Shown: in pieces, positions 1-41,550 of the stretch
Layout of the letters: each line of letters begins with the position of its first letter
Numbering within the stretch: position 1 is the stretch's first letter
DNA from: Conus ventricosus
Lineage: Eukaryota > Mollusca > Gastropoda > Neogastropoda > Conidae
Assembly: GCA_018398815.1 (NCBI GenBank)
Contig: CM031595.1
Coordinates: 140,540,262 to 140,604,261, forward strand
Length of the DNA stretch: 64,000 bases
Reading direction: 5' to 3'
Made by a program: the position numbers and the translations under genes
Notes under the pieces: generated by a model
The model's database searches: none
What the model was told of the DNA's origin: nothing
The model's input: the letters and a program-made list of their open reading frames with translations, nothing else

Positions 1-1553
1 CTGGGGCGCTGATAAGAAAACTTTGCTGCACCTCTACAGAGCCTTGGTCCGTTCCAAATTGGATTATGGTTGTGCTGTTACGGCTCTGCAAGACCCTCTT
101 ACCTCAAACTCTTGGACCCTATCCACCATCAAGGGCTTCGTCTCTGTCTTGGAGCTTCCGCACCACCCCTGTGTAAGCCTTTACGCAGGGCAGGTGCAAC
201 CCTCACTGTCCAACCGCAGGCTGAAAAATGTCTCTAAATTATTATATCGACTGTTCTCAGAACCGCAGAATCCTGCCTATGACTGTGTCTTTGACCCTCA
301 GTTTCAAAATAATTCAAAACAACCCTAACTGTATTCCGCCGTTTGGTCTTCGTATGCAGCCTCACGTGCGGAATGCAGGTCTAGACCTAGGGTGTAGTAT
401 CCGATTTTTCCAAGTTTCCGGATCAACCACCGTGGACCTTTTCACCCAGAGATTCGTTTTGATCTTGCAGCTTTTCGCAAAGAGTCTACCAGCTCTCTGG
501 CGTACAAGGCTTTGTATGCTGAGCTCTGTTCAAATTCCCATCCTATCAAAAAGTTTTCACTGACGGTTCCAAGTCTGAAGATGGAGTGGCCTGTGCAGCC
601 TACTGCCCTGGGGCCTCCTTCTCAGATACTGTTGGAACATATACTTCAGATGCTTCTGTCTATTCTGCTGAACTTACTGCTCTGGTTTTGGCTTTGAAGA
701 TAATCATCACATTCTTCAAGAGGGACTTTCTGGTTCTGTCGGATTCGCTGTCAGCTTTGGAGGCCATAGCTGGCCGCAACCTTCAGCATCCAGAACTTTT
801 ACTTTTTTTTGAACTTTTTAGCAAGTTGAAGCGGGACGGTTACAACATTACTCTTGCTTGGGTTCCTGGCCATGTTGGCATCGGCGGGAACGAAATGGTT
901 GATCGTTTAGCAAGAACGCCACAAGAGAGAAACTGTCCAACATTTAAATCCCCTGTTCGACGTGAAACCCAAAATTAACGATTATGTGAGAGACCTCTGG
1001 CAGGAGGATTGGAACACACAGACGAGTAACAAACTCTTTCAGATCCGTCCAAACCTTAAGGACTTCCTCCCATCCACGTCGGGAGGTCGTAAAGAGGAAA
1101 CGGTTCTGTGCCGGCTGCACACCGGCCATTTCGTATTTTACCCATGCTACCTATTTAAAGAGTGAAGAAGCTCCGTGGTGCATTCCATGTCATGCGCCAC
1201 TCACAATGAAACATGTTCTTTTAGGTGTTGGGACTTGCACGATGTGAGACACAAACATTTACGGCGGAGTCCATGAAGATCCTGTTCAGGGATGTCCCGC
1301 CTGACGTGATCCTTGAGGTTTTTGAGAGAGATTAACATTTTTTATCTGATTATAAGATTTTACGGCAGAAAGATTTTTAATAAAGTTTCTGGTGACGTTT
1401 GTAGACGATGCATTTACAAGATGTGTGAAATGGTTTTTTTTATTTTTTTTTTTTTTTTTTAAAGACTGGTGAGTTGATTTTAAAAGTGCGACAGCCCTGA
1501 TATGGCCCTTTGCGGTCGGCTGGGCTATAAGCAACATTATCTTATCTATCTAT
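1..1553 (+). mobile_element. Non-LTR retrotransposon (Jockey/I-like), 3' part with RNase H
   Basis: The left end of the window holds the end of a reverse transcriptase region (ALVRSKLDYGC pattern), then an RNase H domain in one frame from about 550 to 978 with all four acidic positions visible (FTDGSK, SAELTAL, LSDSLSAL, GNEMVDRLA) plus WVPGHVGI. A C-terminal Cys/His knuckle follows (about 1160-1240). At least two frameshifts separate the blocks, so the copy is not coding as assembled. The 3' UTR contains a T-rich run and ends with GGGCTATAAGCAACATTATC plus a CTTATCTATC tail near 1553. Other copies of this tail occur at 53215 and 56470(-). Confidence 0.85.
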
Positions 1554-1599
1554 ACCTTCGTATGAGGCGCTAATCTATTTGAATGCCATTTTATATGCA

Positions 1600-2630
1600 T
1601 ACATTATCCCTTTTAATAACACTAATTATTGCAAAAGTACAAACGAGCCCTGCATTGGATTACACATCACAAACCACACACCTCAATTTCCACCAGTTAC
1701 CTAAGACATTGCAAAAGCACACATCCCCATCATGCCGACTCTCACCTTGCCACACTTACTATTACACATAACTTCACACTTGCAAAGCAAAGCACTCATA
1801 TTTCATCGTTACACCAGTTGAGCCCCAGCCAGGAAAAAGAAGCGGAGTTGATAGTAAGTGTCTTTTTACTTGTTTACGGAGGTGAACATCACATGCTTTT
1901 TTTTCTTCTTTTATTTATTTTTAAAAACCTTTGTCAACTATTTGAGAGTATAAATAGCTCCTGACCATAGCATTTATATTTTCGCCCTAATTTTTTGTTT
2001 GACTTTCTGCATGGTAAATGATTGATGTCTGCAACTTAGTGGAACAGATGACGTGCCCAACAACTAAACTCTCTTCAATTTGATGGTGGTCCAGGTTGCA
2101 AAGGGCAGACCCATGGCAACCCCCCGCCCCCGCTTCCCCAGACCTACTTTATCTTTTATTGTGAGATGGACTTGTGGGGTTAATTTATTTCATATTTTTT
2201 CATTTCAAGAATATCATGGATCTGTGAATGGCAAAAACCATGCTGTTAGTGTATTGATCTCGAAAACTTATAATCATGGTGCAAATCTGGACTGCAACAC
2301 AGAAAATTAGTCAGATAAACATTGATGCAATGGGGGGTATATTGCCTCATCATTGAGTTGAAAAGTGCCAATTAAACTAACACCTATCACACAAATCAAT
2401 AGGTAACTTTGACAACAAGAATTCGATTTGGAACAGACAGGAAACAAAATGTTATCCTAAATCTATAAAGATTGGAGATATGTCACCTGAACAGTGATTC
2501 ATTGGATAGACTTTGATGACATAGTTAAGAGGCTAATTTCATCTTGATGAGTCTGTGCTGTCTGGTGATGCCTTACTGTTTATCATGTAAGTTAGTTAAA
2601 ACTTTTGCCCCAGCAAAGATGCCTGGTCAC
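1600..2630 (+). repeat. Copy 1 of a ~1 kb duplicated segment
   Basis: Matches 4130-5140 in order throughout (GAGCCCTGCATTGG, GTTGAGCCCCAGCCAGGAAA, ACGGAGGTGAACATCACATG, GGTGCAAATCTGGACTGCAA and more). Differences are mostly single-base indels, many at homopolymers. No gene is recognised in it. Confidence 0.85.
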
Positions 2631-4129
2631 TGCTCTCAAGCGAGCTCAGTGGGAATTTCATGGCTGTCTGAATGCAGTTTGGGTTTTTTTTTGGCTATCC
2701 TCATGATGTAATGAATGGAATTCGTCAAATTTCCATGTCTCCGTGTTCCTTCTTCTAAACCTTTATAGCTTCGGGATTTATGTTTTTGGTCTGCTTTTTA
2801 GCCTGAAAATAGCCCAAAATTGCTTTTGTCTTTCTTCTGCGATGCAATATTATAACAAAAAAAAGGATTTGTGCAATTTTACCCGGGCACGTCTTTTGTG
2901 CTGTCACCTTTCTCAAGATATCCTAATATGTTAAAAAAAAAGTTTATTTGAGATTAAAAAAACCCCTTTCTTTTTCAAAAACTGTAGCCAGTCAAGCTGT
3001 ATGGTGTATGGTGCCCGGATGGGGAGATTTTTGGAAAATGTTTGTTCACCCGTGTTGTGTTGTAGTGTTGTTTAAGTTAAGGGGTGCAAAGCTTATGCAC
3101 TCAGCTGTATACATGTCTTTAATATGTTTAGTTGCTTGGACAACACCTGTTCATTCATGCCATTGCAGGGCACCATGTGAGTCCACTCACCACCGGGGGA
3201 GGGGACATGTGAGTGACCCCATCCTATCATGCACACAGGCCCGGGGTCTGGGGCTCCCCCCAACTTCCTCAAGAACCAGCTGGGTGGGGGGGACGCTGAC
3301 CCTCAAACACCCCCGCCCTGGAGATGCAGAAAGAGGGGTGCAAAAACTGTGCATGTGTTTTGGGGGGTTTACCCCGGGCTGTCGCTCCTTTTGTTGGAGC
3401 TTAAACCTGTTTTTGATGGACATCCCTTGTCTGAAAGGTGATTTTGCCAGTCACCGGTGAAGAAGCCTTTGCTAGTTTGTTTGGACTTCCTTGGTTTAAA
3501 CACCTGGTCTGGGGTCTGTTTGCGGCACTCTTCATTAGTATGTTCCGTTGATAATCAGGGTTCGAGACAATAAAGAGGTACCTTCCTGCGCTAATGAGTG
3601 TGCTGGAGGAAACAGAAAAGTGTGACGCTTTGTATTGCTTGACCTCCCCGGTTAAGGGGCCACTGCACTTTTCCCGGGGCAGGCGCTGACCAAATTTGTA
3701 ATGATATTCCCGTGCTTTAAGTGGGTAGACACTTTTAGAAAATTTGTTGCTGGACTCTCCTGGCCAAAAACCCCGGTCGGTCTGGCTTCACCTATTTTAG
3801 GCAATTGTATATATATTATTTTTATTGAACTTCCCTGGGTTAACACGTGATAGGGGCACCCGGGTAGGAGCTTTACACTTCTTTGCTGGGGCCCCCCCCG
3901 GTTAAACCACTGTTACGGTCAAATGTATAGAACTCTTCACGAATTTGCCCGGTTTAAAGTACTGGTAGGGGTCCAAAGTTTTCACCCCCACTGGTAATGC
4001 CCGGATTGTCGTTAGGCTAGGGTTTTGTTTTCTTCTATGAATAGTCCAGGGTTTTTCTTTTAGCTGTCTTGTAATTAGATTTTGCACCTTCGTTGGGCGC
4101 TATCTTTGATTGCTTTTTTTTTTGCTATA
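2631..4129. other. Unassigned stretch between the duplicated copies, low-quality appearance
   Basis: No gene, splice-flanked exon or known repeat recognised. Homopolymer runs and recurrent CCGG/CCCGGTT text are abnormal for the rest of the window. The open frames here are short and carry no recognisable domain. Confidence 0.4.
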
Positions 4130-5140
4130 TCAGTTTCCCTTTTATGACACTTTTTATTGCAAAAAGTACAAAGAGCCCTGCATTGGGTTTTCACATTTAC
4201 AAACACCCCGCGCATTTCCCCGTTGCCCTTTTTCTTTTCTGACCAAACCATATGCCGACCCCTCCCTTGCCCACTTACATGTCACTTTTGATTTCACTTT
4301 TGCAAAGAAGCTCTATTTTTTTCTTTGTTTTCCAGGTTGAGCCCCAGCCAGGAAAAGAAGCAGGAGTTGAAAGTAAGTGTCTTTTTACTGTTTACGGAGG
4401 TGAACATCACATGCTTTTTTTTTTGCTTTTTTTTTTTTAACCTTTTGTCAACTTTTGTGAGGTGTATGAAATAGTTCCTGACCATGCATTTATATTTTCG
4501 CCTATGTTTTTTGGTTTGTCTTTCTGCAACTGGTCAAATGATTGTGTCTGCAACTTAGTGGAAAGATGGAATGTGGCCCAACAATAAACCTCTTCAATTT
4601 TGATGTGGTCCAGGTCAAAGGGCAGACCCAGCATCCCCCCCCCCCCCCCCCCACTTTTCTTTATATTGTGAGATGAGATGTGTGGGATTTTTTTTTTTTT
4701 TTTACATTTTCAAGAATTTCATGGATCTGAATGGCAAAAACCATGCTGTTAGATGTATTGATATCGAAGAACTTATAACATTTGGTGCAAATCTGGACTG
4801 CAACACAGATCTAATTAGTCAGATAACATTGATGCGATGGGGGGTATATTTCCTCAGTCATTGAGTTGTGGCAAATTAAACTAGACACCTATCACACAAC
4901 CAAAGGATAACTTGGACAACAAGAATTCAGTTTGGAACAGACAGGAAACAAAATGTTATCTAAAGTCTATAATGATTTTGGAGATATGTCAAGAGATACA
5001 GGATTCATTTGGATAGACTTTGATGAAAGTTAAGAGGACTATTCAATCTTGATTGAGTCTGTGCTGTCTGGTGTGCCTTTCTGTTTACTCATGTAAGTTT
5101 GTTAAAACTTTTTGCCAGTCTCATAGGCAAAGCATGCCTG
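4130..5140 (+). repeat. Copy 2 of the ~1 kb duplicated segment
   Basis: Same content as 1600-2630. Its first half is much noisier than its second half, suggesting local consensus quality rather than age. Either a true tandem duplication or two haplotypes assembled in series. Confidence 0.85.
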
Positions 5141-5370
5141 GTTAACCTTAACTATAGATTGAAGTCAAACCTATCTGCTGGTCTCATGAGCAAAGCATGC
5201 CTGGTTTTACCCTAATTAGAAACGTGAAGTTAAATCTTTGGCCAGTTTCATGAGAAAAGCATGCCTGCTTCATCGTAGATTAGAGGTGTGATGTTAGATC
5301 TCTCTGCTAGTCTCATGGGCAGAGTACTCCTGGTTTACCTTAACTATGGAAGTCACTGAACTGAGCTGCC
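5117..5370 (+). repeat. Diverged ~65-bp tandem repeat, about 4 copies
   Basis: Repeated text GTCTCATGAGCAAAGCATGC and CCTGGTTTACC at ~65-bp intervals. Lies just upstream of window exon 1 of the ABCA gene. Confidence 0.7.
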
Positions 5371-5580
5371 AGCTGAAACTTGTGTTTTCCACAAAGGCAT
5401 ATAAGAAGGAGGCAGTGATACATCTAGACAGGCAAATTCCCAGAAAAACTCTAGGGGAGGGAGGGTGGAAATGTAATGTATAGTCTGCAGAAAACATGAA
5501 GTCCCATTAGCTTCACTGTCAAATTCCCAATGAAACTAAAGCAGACCAAACCTGAATCTGAATGATGGTCTTTCTTGCAG

Positions 5581-33168
<27,588 letters not shown>

Positions 33169-36100
33169 ATCCCCAGTACTCCGGTGACCTTGATTCCTTG
33201 GATCCTTCACAACCTCCCTACAAGCCTTCAGCTTCAGCACTGGGCTCTGACAGAGGCAGCATGATACATTTATTACCAAACTGTAGACACCACCTTCCCC
33301 ACTACAGTGTGTCTACGTGCCTTCCCCAACACAGTGTATGCAGGCCATACTTCTGATGATGGAAAAACAGAAGACATCTAAAGTACAGTGCTTGTGATAT
33401 TGCTTTAAACTTCAGACCTTTGGTCTACATATACATTGATAAGTAGTTTTTGATCCCTTTTCCCACCGTATTCTTTGGCATCCCGGACCATGGGGTCTAA
33501 GGAAGACACCAAACTAATGCCAGCATTAGTGGAGAACTTTCTGCGAGATGGTGTGCTGCCGTTGTTCCGCTCAGCAGACTGCTTGGTGCCCAGCTGCGCA
33601 CCTAGCAGTGTAACTGGTGCAGTTCAGCGAGTGGGTGTGTCAGCAAGACAGACAAGACAAAGACTTGAGTGTTCAGAAAGGTTCCTTGCAGAGACTGTGA
33701 AGATGATTCGAGGAACATCCACCACTGCACAGCTTTGTGTGAATGAGTTCCTCTTTCGGATTAGATATTTGTTTGTAAGTTAGTGTAATGATTGTATTTT
33801 AAGAGATGTTTTTTTTAACGCAGATGCTGTCATTTAATTTGAGTGAGAAGGAATATCTTTGCAAATTTAAATGCTTGTAGATCATAAAAATGTAGCGGGA
33901 GTTCTAGAATGCTGCAGAATTGATTATTTATCATTTCTTATCTCATGTATATATCATCTGGTTGAAAGACTGTTTTTCAAAAACATGCACACATGCACAA
34001 ACCACACACACACACAACACACACACACACACACACACACACCATCTCCCTGTCTTTCTGTTTTCTCCATTTTAAACCATCTTTGAATGTTGTTACAGCT
34101 TTCTTCCCTTGTTCATAAACCTAATTGGAGACAGCACTTTCAATGCAAATTCCTGGTTGATGTACAGTTACGTCCATAATCTTCCGTATTAACATAATCA
34201 GAGATGCTATATGTAGAGAGACTAGTATGGACCTGGATGCGTTCCAATTGATAACAATTGTCTGGCATACTTTTTCGCAACAATTCCTCGCCAGAGATGT
34301 CCAAGCGCACCATTTTGTTTCAAGACTGATCCCAATCTGCGATCATGCCTTCATGCTTTTTGTTTTCTTTTGTGCTTGTTCTTTCACTTTCCTCTTTTTA
34401 TCTGCCACATAGAAGTTGGAGACGCTGCTGTTTCTGGACACAAAATTAAGCAAGCATCCAAAGTACGAATTGATCGCTATGGGGGTAAACAACAAGAATA
34501 AGGGAGAAGAACAAGGATTTCCAGTTCTGTCAACTTCTAAAAGAACTAGACTTCTTCATCAAGGCTATCCACATTGGAAGACAGTCTCCTGTTTAACTTG
34601 TTAAGCCCTACAACTGAATGCTGCTTGAGCACCACTGAACATCATTCTTAGCCTGTGCTGGAATGGCATTCTGGTGAAACAGCACGTCTGCTCAAACTGG
34701 ATTATCAGCACATAAATGTACATTAAACAGCTAGAACAGGGAGGTTACTGTCATATAACTTCTTCACCATAGACAGGCTAAGTATGGTGGAACAATTTGA
34801 TTAATTAAGATTTGAGGTTTCGATGCATACATTCAAAAGACAGTGAATTTTGAAAAGAAGGAATTAACATTTGATTTTGTCGAAGCTTCAACAGTTTGAA
34901 AGTGCATAACATTCCATGTAATTTTAATATCTTCATACAAACTATTCTGCAGTAAGTTTATGAAATTGTTAGCTTGAGTTTTTAAAGAAAAAGAAGTTTT
35001 AGAGATATTACTTAGAGTTTAAGTGAAATAACCTTGGAGAGACTGCATGGGTTGTAAACTCTGGAGTGGTTTAAAAGGGCTGAAGACTTTATGATGATAG
35101 TGTGTACTTTCTTCCAAAAGATGATTTTCCTCTTGTCTGGAATATTTTTGTTTTTGTCACATCTCCCATTAACAAGTCCCCCTCACTTAAAAGATTTTTA
35201 AAAAGACAATTCTTTGTATGAGATCCAGACACTGTAGAGAAACCAATTGTCATGAATTCACATGAATTCGTGTCATGTAAAGGGAGCAGATGAAAAAAGA
35301 TTTTTTTTTTTTTAGGTCTGTGTATTTTTAGGTTGGCAGGTGCTTAATGTATTATGTACTAATCAGAAAGGACTAATTAGCAAAGAAGAAAAAAAAATGT
35401 CTGTGTAGAAAAGTTGGCAGGGAGGGGCAGGATGGCCAGAAGGGGGAGCAGGGTGGGGGGGGGGGGGGGGGGGGGCAGGTAATGTAATAAACAATGTATC
35501 TGCTAAATAGGATGGACTTCTTTGAACAAGTTTGTTTGAACGATAATCATAAATGTCTGGTAGTATCTTTATTGTTCTATATGGCCATGATATTGAACAT
35601 TTGTTGGAGTAGTGTTTACTTTGAGGGAGATTAAAGAAGAAAAAAAAAGTAAAAACACAAACTTTGTATCAATAAGATATTTGTAATTATCTGGTAAAGA
35701 ATTTTTTTTTTTCAATCCCGAACAGCAGCATGAAAAGGATTTTGAATTAGATTCATGTCTAAGTTATAAAGTACACTGGTAGAGTTTCTTTTACACATGT
35801 CTGTGGTGTCATTTAATGCAATCTCTTGTGTGGACAGCATTAACTTTCACATATGATTACTATTCTTGTGGTCTAGCAATCAGGCAGCTGAATTTCTCAT
35901 TCTAGTTCTCTGTTTCTCTGCCCTCCCAGTTCTTTCCGCCTTTTTTTCATTTTCTGTGTTTCTGGTCCAGTGGCCGTATATTTTTTTCCATTCACTCCTC
36001 TTTCATGTGCAGTCTGGAGTGCTGTTTTGTACTATTGTTCTAGGACTCTTATCTTTTTCAGGTAATGTCCGCTATATGCTGCGAGGAGCACTGGCTGCCC

Positions 36101-37100
36101 ATTCCTCTGTGGTGGCTGCCAGTGAACCTTGTTATTGTTGCCCCCTGGATTGGAGGTCCTCTGACTCTATGTACATCGTTTCTTAAGCGATTTCAGACTT
36201 GGAATCGCATTAAAAAAAATTTTACTTGAATATTCTGTAACAATTTTTTACTGACACTGAGTGAAAAAGACTTAAGAATCTTATCATTGATTGCAGAGTA
36301 AATGTGCTTGCAAAGTATTTTTTTTTAATGGCAGAGACAAAGTAGAGGTATTAATCAATACATCCTGCCCTTCTTAGCATATTCATGTGGTTAGTTTCTT
36401 GATGTAGTTGACTATCACTAATTAGGTGTATGCATATGTGTGTGCAAGGAGCTCTGCGCACCATCTTCAGAGTTTCTTGATGTTGACTATCATGGATTGT
36501 ATGACTGTATGTGCGTCTGATGTGTGCATGTTTCTGGATTGTGCTCAAAAGGTTTCTTTTTAACTTTCAGTTGGCTTCCATGTTTGGCTGAAAACATGTG
36601 AATATATTATTTCGTGTAACACATTGTTCAATTCATGCCTTGTGTTGTTCAAAAACAAGTATTCTTATCGCTGATCAATGCAAACTGCTTATAGATTTTA
36701 TCTACACTTGGGACCAGTGACTTGTCTCTGTTACCTGATGCAGAGACTCATTGCTTTCACCTGTTGAAAGGTTAAAAGGGTAAACACATGTCTACTATAT
36801 ACATATATGTGCATGTAAAATAGCATTTGAACAAATTGGATAAATACATCTTTTATAATGAAAAAAAAAGGTGTTTATGTTGTGATGTGTGGAATCTCGT
36901 CACTATCATCGTCATTGCTAGTGTGTCCACCCACTTTGGAGACAAAAATGAGTCACTTTTTGAGAGGGGGGAGAAGGGGGTAGGAGTAAATCCAGCTGAT
37001 AAATAGTTCCAAACTAAACATATTTTCACATACACTTATAAAAAAACAAACCTGTTAACATTCTTTTGCAAAAAACATAAGGCTGCACACAAAACAGCAG
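33169..37100 (+). other. ABCA 3' region / intergenic
   Basis: No further coding exon is supported. Contains a (CA)n block near 34003-34042, a poly-G run 35455-35475 and candidate polyadenylation hexamers. The open frames at 33475-33783 and 35866-36186 have no recognisable domain. Confidence 0.5.
35486..35491 (+). terminator. Candidate ABCA polyadenylation signal AATAAA
   Basis: Canonical hexamer 2.3 kb after the ABCA stop. An alternative ATTAAA is at 34722-34727. Chosen only by sequence. Confidence 0.25.
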
Positions 37101-37429
37101 ACAAGTTTGAAAATTACACATTTATTTGTAAACATCTTAAACATACTTTTTTTTTGGACATAATAGTTTTTCTTCAACAATGTAGCATTTTCAAAATATC
37201 CAAAGACAAACCTCTTCACAACATATACACATAATCTTATTTAAAAAAGGAAACACCTGAACACATTACACAATAAAACTTGAGATCATAAATATATACA
37301 GCAACACAATCATTCCCTGCTCACCCAGTCAAGCAAAAAAACACACTCGAACCAGTACACGCGTAAGATACACACACGAACAAAAATTAATGATAAACTT
37401 ATCTCTATAACAAAAATGACTGTTCTTGT

Positions 37430-37880
37430 TCTTCTTTTGTCTCATCTTCTGCGTCAGTTCAGTAGAATTACTCCCACACTGCTAATTCTGGCTCTTTGCA
37501 CCAGGCCATTGCAATCTGCAGGAGCATCAATATCGATTTATCATGAGGCGCCCTTTACAGGGCAACCTGCACTGCTGCCAAGTCACTTCAGAGATCAGTG
37601 AAGCCTATTCCAAATTCAAAACACAAACTATCCTCTCTACGACAATAACTGCCTTGCCACGGAGCCATTGAGAATGAACGTCCCCCTGCAAAGAGTGCCA
37701 TCAAGTCCATCCAATGACAGTCCCAACGAACTTACCAATATCCTGGACACAAAATCACCAAAGGCAAATAGGAAATCACACCCAAGGTCACTATGACAGC
37801 AGGGCATAAAGGGCCACAGAATTTGATAGTTTTTAAGTCTGCTGAGAGATGAAGAAGATGATGCGGTGGCGCTTCAATCC
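37430..37880 (+). repeat. Diverged interspersed repeat (copy B)
   Basis: Same family as 27600-28640 by several aligned blocks at roughly 70-75% identity judged by eye. Lies between the two genes' 3' ends. Confidence 0.5.
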
Positions 37881-37949
37881 AAAATGTTAAACACTGTCGA
37901 TATTTGTCATAAGAGGTCTTGAGGTCGTGTTAGTAAAATGCAACTACTG

Positions 37950-38520
37950 AAGTGCATGTTTCCACAATGCTACATACTCAAAAAGTATTTTCCAGTGCAA
38001 AATGCGTGTGCCTTTGCACAATGCTGCATACTCAAAAAGCACCTTCTAACACAATTAGCAGAATGTGTATCGTTTCACAATTACTAAATGTTCAGAAGGC
38101 ATCCTCTAATACAATCTTAGCAGAATCCTGTGCATCTTTCTCCAATACGTTACATGTTCACAAGGCATCCTCCAATGCTATTAGCAGAATCCAACATCTT
38201 TCCACAATTCTACATGTTTAGAAGGCATCTTCCAGTACAACTGATAAGAGTGTGGGTCTTTCCACAATGCTGTATGTTCAGACAGCATTTTCCCATGCAA
38301 TTTGCAGAATGTACGTCATTCTACAAGGCTACAAATTCAAAGGACATCTTCCAATACAAATAACTTAATGGGTCTCTCCACAATGCTACATGTTTAAAAA
38401 GCATTTTCCATCGCACTTTGTCAAATACATGTCTTTCCAAAATGTTACATGCTCAAAAAGCACTCTCCAAGACAATCAGCAGAATGCATGTCTTTCCATA
38501 ATGCTACAATCAAGAAGACT
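37950..38520 (+). repeat. ~63-bp diverged tandem repeat, about 9 copies
   Basis: Units contain CACAATGCTACATGTTCAAA, AAGGCATCTTCCAATACAA and AGCAGAATG. Between the two genes. Confidence 0.85.
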
Positions 38521-41030
38521 GACTGTGGAATGAACATCCACCCAAATCTCTAAGCTGATCAATTCTATCATCCAACACTTTCTCTGCTCTTGTTTCAAAG
38601 CGCTCAAAAGTTGGTGCCTAGCTTATTTCAATCATGTCCTCTCCCTCCACCTGTCTGGGTGGGCAGATTCAGTGAAACAGGATTTGCGTGCGACACTTCC
38701 ATGCTAACACATCTTGTCACATCCATAAATTTAAAAAGAGAATCACCTCTCCTGCATGAAACCTACCTACAACACTCAACTGTACACATGCAGGTGTGGA
38801 CTATATTCCACGCACACATTTTTCCTTGCTGGGACAGGTGAAACCATTTTCTGTTTCCAATAACATCAACTTCTAATACATGTCTGTTTATATCTGTTCA
38901 TAAATTCTATTCATTACTGCTACCGTCAACGTCCTTTTCTTCATCAAAGCATGGTGGACACAGTGCTTATAAAAGTGTAAATATCATCTGAAGATATGGG
39001 CAAAAAAAAAAAGAGGGAAAAAATTTTCTTTCAGAAAACTTAAACTCATTAATTTCAAAGAATTTAAAAAGACCTTTCTTACTGCATCAAATTTTACCCA
39101 ATTAATTCAACATGTAAGGAGTTACAATTTTTCATCTTCATATAAATGAAGTGTAAAAACAGTGGATAGAGAGAAGGGAGACCATTCAGAATCAGGTCAG
39201 ATGGTCAATGGAAGCGAATGAAGAGTTCTCATGCATCACGACTGGTTCCATGATCCAGTCTGTAGAGTAAATATGTGAAAAAGAAACACCTAACGGGCAA
39301 GAATCGTACATTTGTGAACTTTGGCATGAACATTTGTAATAAAATGTTCTCAATCAATGAATGACATTCATACGTATCAACAACATTAACTTCGTATTGG
39401 TACGATAAAGAATGTGCATTCCTTTTCATCATAAAACCGATTTAATCTCTAGAGTCATAAAAAAAGCAAAACAATGTTTAACTGATAAACCTTCCAACAA
39501 ACTGCCACCAAACATATTTTCTAGCTGATCTCTTCACCTTTACAAGACTTCATTTGTACATAGCCCATGCCTATTATCTGACTGTCCAGTGATATAAAAC
39601 TTGACATTTTGCAGCTACAGCCGAAGGCTGGTAAGTTAAAAGTCCTAGTAGCAATCTGCTTTGAGAAGCTTGTACTCCCAAATGTTGCAAGTCTTAGTGT
39701 GCTCACTGCAGACATTTTGATAATAATGACTAACTGGCCAACAGCCATACTCCTAAACAATCAGAATCAAAAGGATGAACAAAGGTAGTGGCCTGAAAAA
39801 TGGCTGCCAGGAGAAGCATTGCATGGGTCCGAGAGCTATTACCCCCCCCCCCCCCCCCCCCCCCTCGAATAATTTCCCGACTACTGGCATCACTTGATAT
39901 CTCTGAATGCTTCTTCTTGTGCCAGGCTAGGCTAGCTGTAACACAAATTATGTGCACAGATATTTGAAAGACTTTTTTTGACAAACTTTAATGAGAAATT
40001 TCTTCTTCCTGGCAATTCATTAAGACTGACAGAGTCATGTGACTGTAAACAGAGGATCTGATTTAAACAAACCATTCGACTTCATCAAACGAATATGTAC
40101 AAATACTTCCACCACACCCATCAGAATGAAAAAATTCTAGTATTAGAGTGCAATGTCAACATTGTTACATCTTGTCCAAAAAATGATAACATCAATATGC
40201 TGCCTTGCTGGCTGGACATAAGAAAGGCCAAGCTTCCATGCATGGAGCAACAATGATATGTTGTATACTGGCTTGCAGCTCACCCAGTAAATGGGAGCTG
40301 AAAAAAAATCTGAACGCACTACTATAAACAATGATATGTATGCGTATATACATAATTACACAGCAATGCTTCACAAAATTCGTTAAAAATCACAAGCAAT
40401 AGAATAGACTGCTTTACTGTACTGCTTTCAATGTTCAACTGCATAACGTGCACACAGAGAGAAAAGACACACAGGCACTGTACTCTTCACTGCACTTCAA
40501 GAATAACCCCCACAATCCTCCTCCTCTGGTTTTGTGAATGTCCCAAGTGCTAGGCACTGTCCAGAAAGATGTAGATTGTCACCAAAACAAATCCAGCCTG
40601 AAGTGAAAGCACAGGATCACCCACTGTTCCCATCTCTACACATAAAAAGCAAGAGCAGAAAAATCCGAAAGTGGGCACGCAGCTTCTGTCCAAGCATCAT
40701 GATCCTCACGAGAAATGGAAGAAGCACTGTATGACCACCACGAAAACGCCTTACATCCGCCACACAAGACTCCCATACATTGCACAAGGAATAAAGGACA
40801 CTGCCTCTAGGATGGCCATGAATAGACATGGAGAAAAGACCACTCCTTTTTCAAGATAAAACGGCAGAACTGTTGGTTAAAAGATAACATCTGAAAAAAA
40901 GAAATGGATTTGTCATGGTCCATTTTCAAAGTGCAATCAATTACTTACACACACACCCACTCTCACACACACACAAGCACACACACACACACACAGTCAT
41001 GTTACAAGTATAAATTCTTTACGCACATGT

Positions 41031-41068
<38 letters not shown>

Positions 41069-41545
41069 CATGTTACAAATACATATGTACTTTACTCACA
41101 TGTTGAAAACATGAACTGTTGTACCTTCACTTGGACTGAATGCCCACAGTAACAGAAGCAATAGCCTTAAAAGATTACCTTTTTTTTCAGACAATAAAAT
41201 CTGACATTAAAAACTAAAACCTTTCTATACAAAATGATTAGAACAATTTCGTCTTAATAAAATCTACTGGTGATCATGGCTAACATTATAAATTATGTGT
41301 AAGAAAATACTTCATTTAAGACAATTTTGTTAACTTTGGGATAAGCATCAATTCCCACCGTTTTAGTAAAATCATAGTTCCATTAATATGTCACATTTCT
41401 CATTTATTAAATAACTGATCTCCACAGCATTTCCTATTATTATATTTCTGCACATCATGTGCGCACAGAAGCAGGCCAAAAAAAAAAGTCACAAAAACAT
41501 TGAATACCAATAGCAATGCAGTTATATATCATAATCCTGTTCAAT
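38521..41545. other. Probable USP54-like 3' UTR / intergenic
   Basis: A/T-rich, with poly-C at 39842-39864 and CA blocks at 40950-41070. No gene recognised. Confidence 0.45.
41403..41408 (-). terminator. Candidate USP54-like polyadenylation signal (TTTATT on + strand)
   Basis: AATAAA on the - strand, 0.7 kb after the stop. Another lies at 37121-37126. The true site is not determinable here. Confidence 0.25.
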
Positions 41546-41550
41546 TGGTA

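Noticed and set aside
1815..1860. Possible small exon repeated in both duplicated copies (CCAG..GTAAGT near 1815 and 4335)
   Set aside because: Splice-like borders exist in both copies, but the encoded peptide does not match the ABCA segment expected before 5581 and the phase cannot be confirmed.
2948..3460. 170-codon open frame
   Set aside because: Lies in the noisy stretch, no recognisable domain, splice support or homology, and an equally long shadow frame on the other strand.
33475..33783. 102-codon open frame after the ABCA stop
   Set aside because: No splice evidence, no domain; the ABCA protein already ends with its conserved terminal motif.
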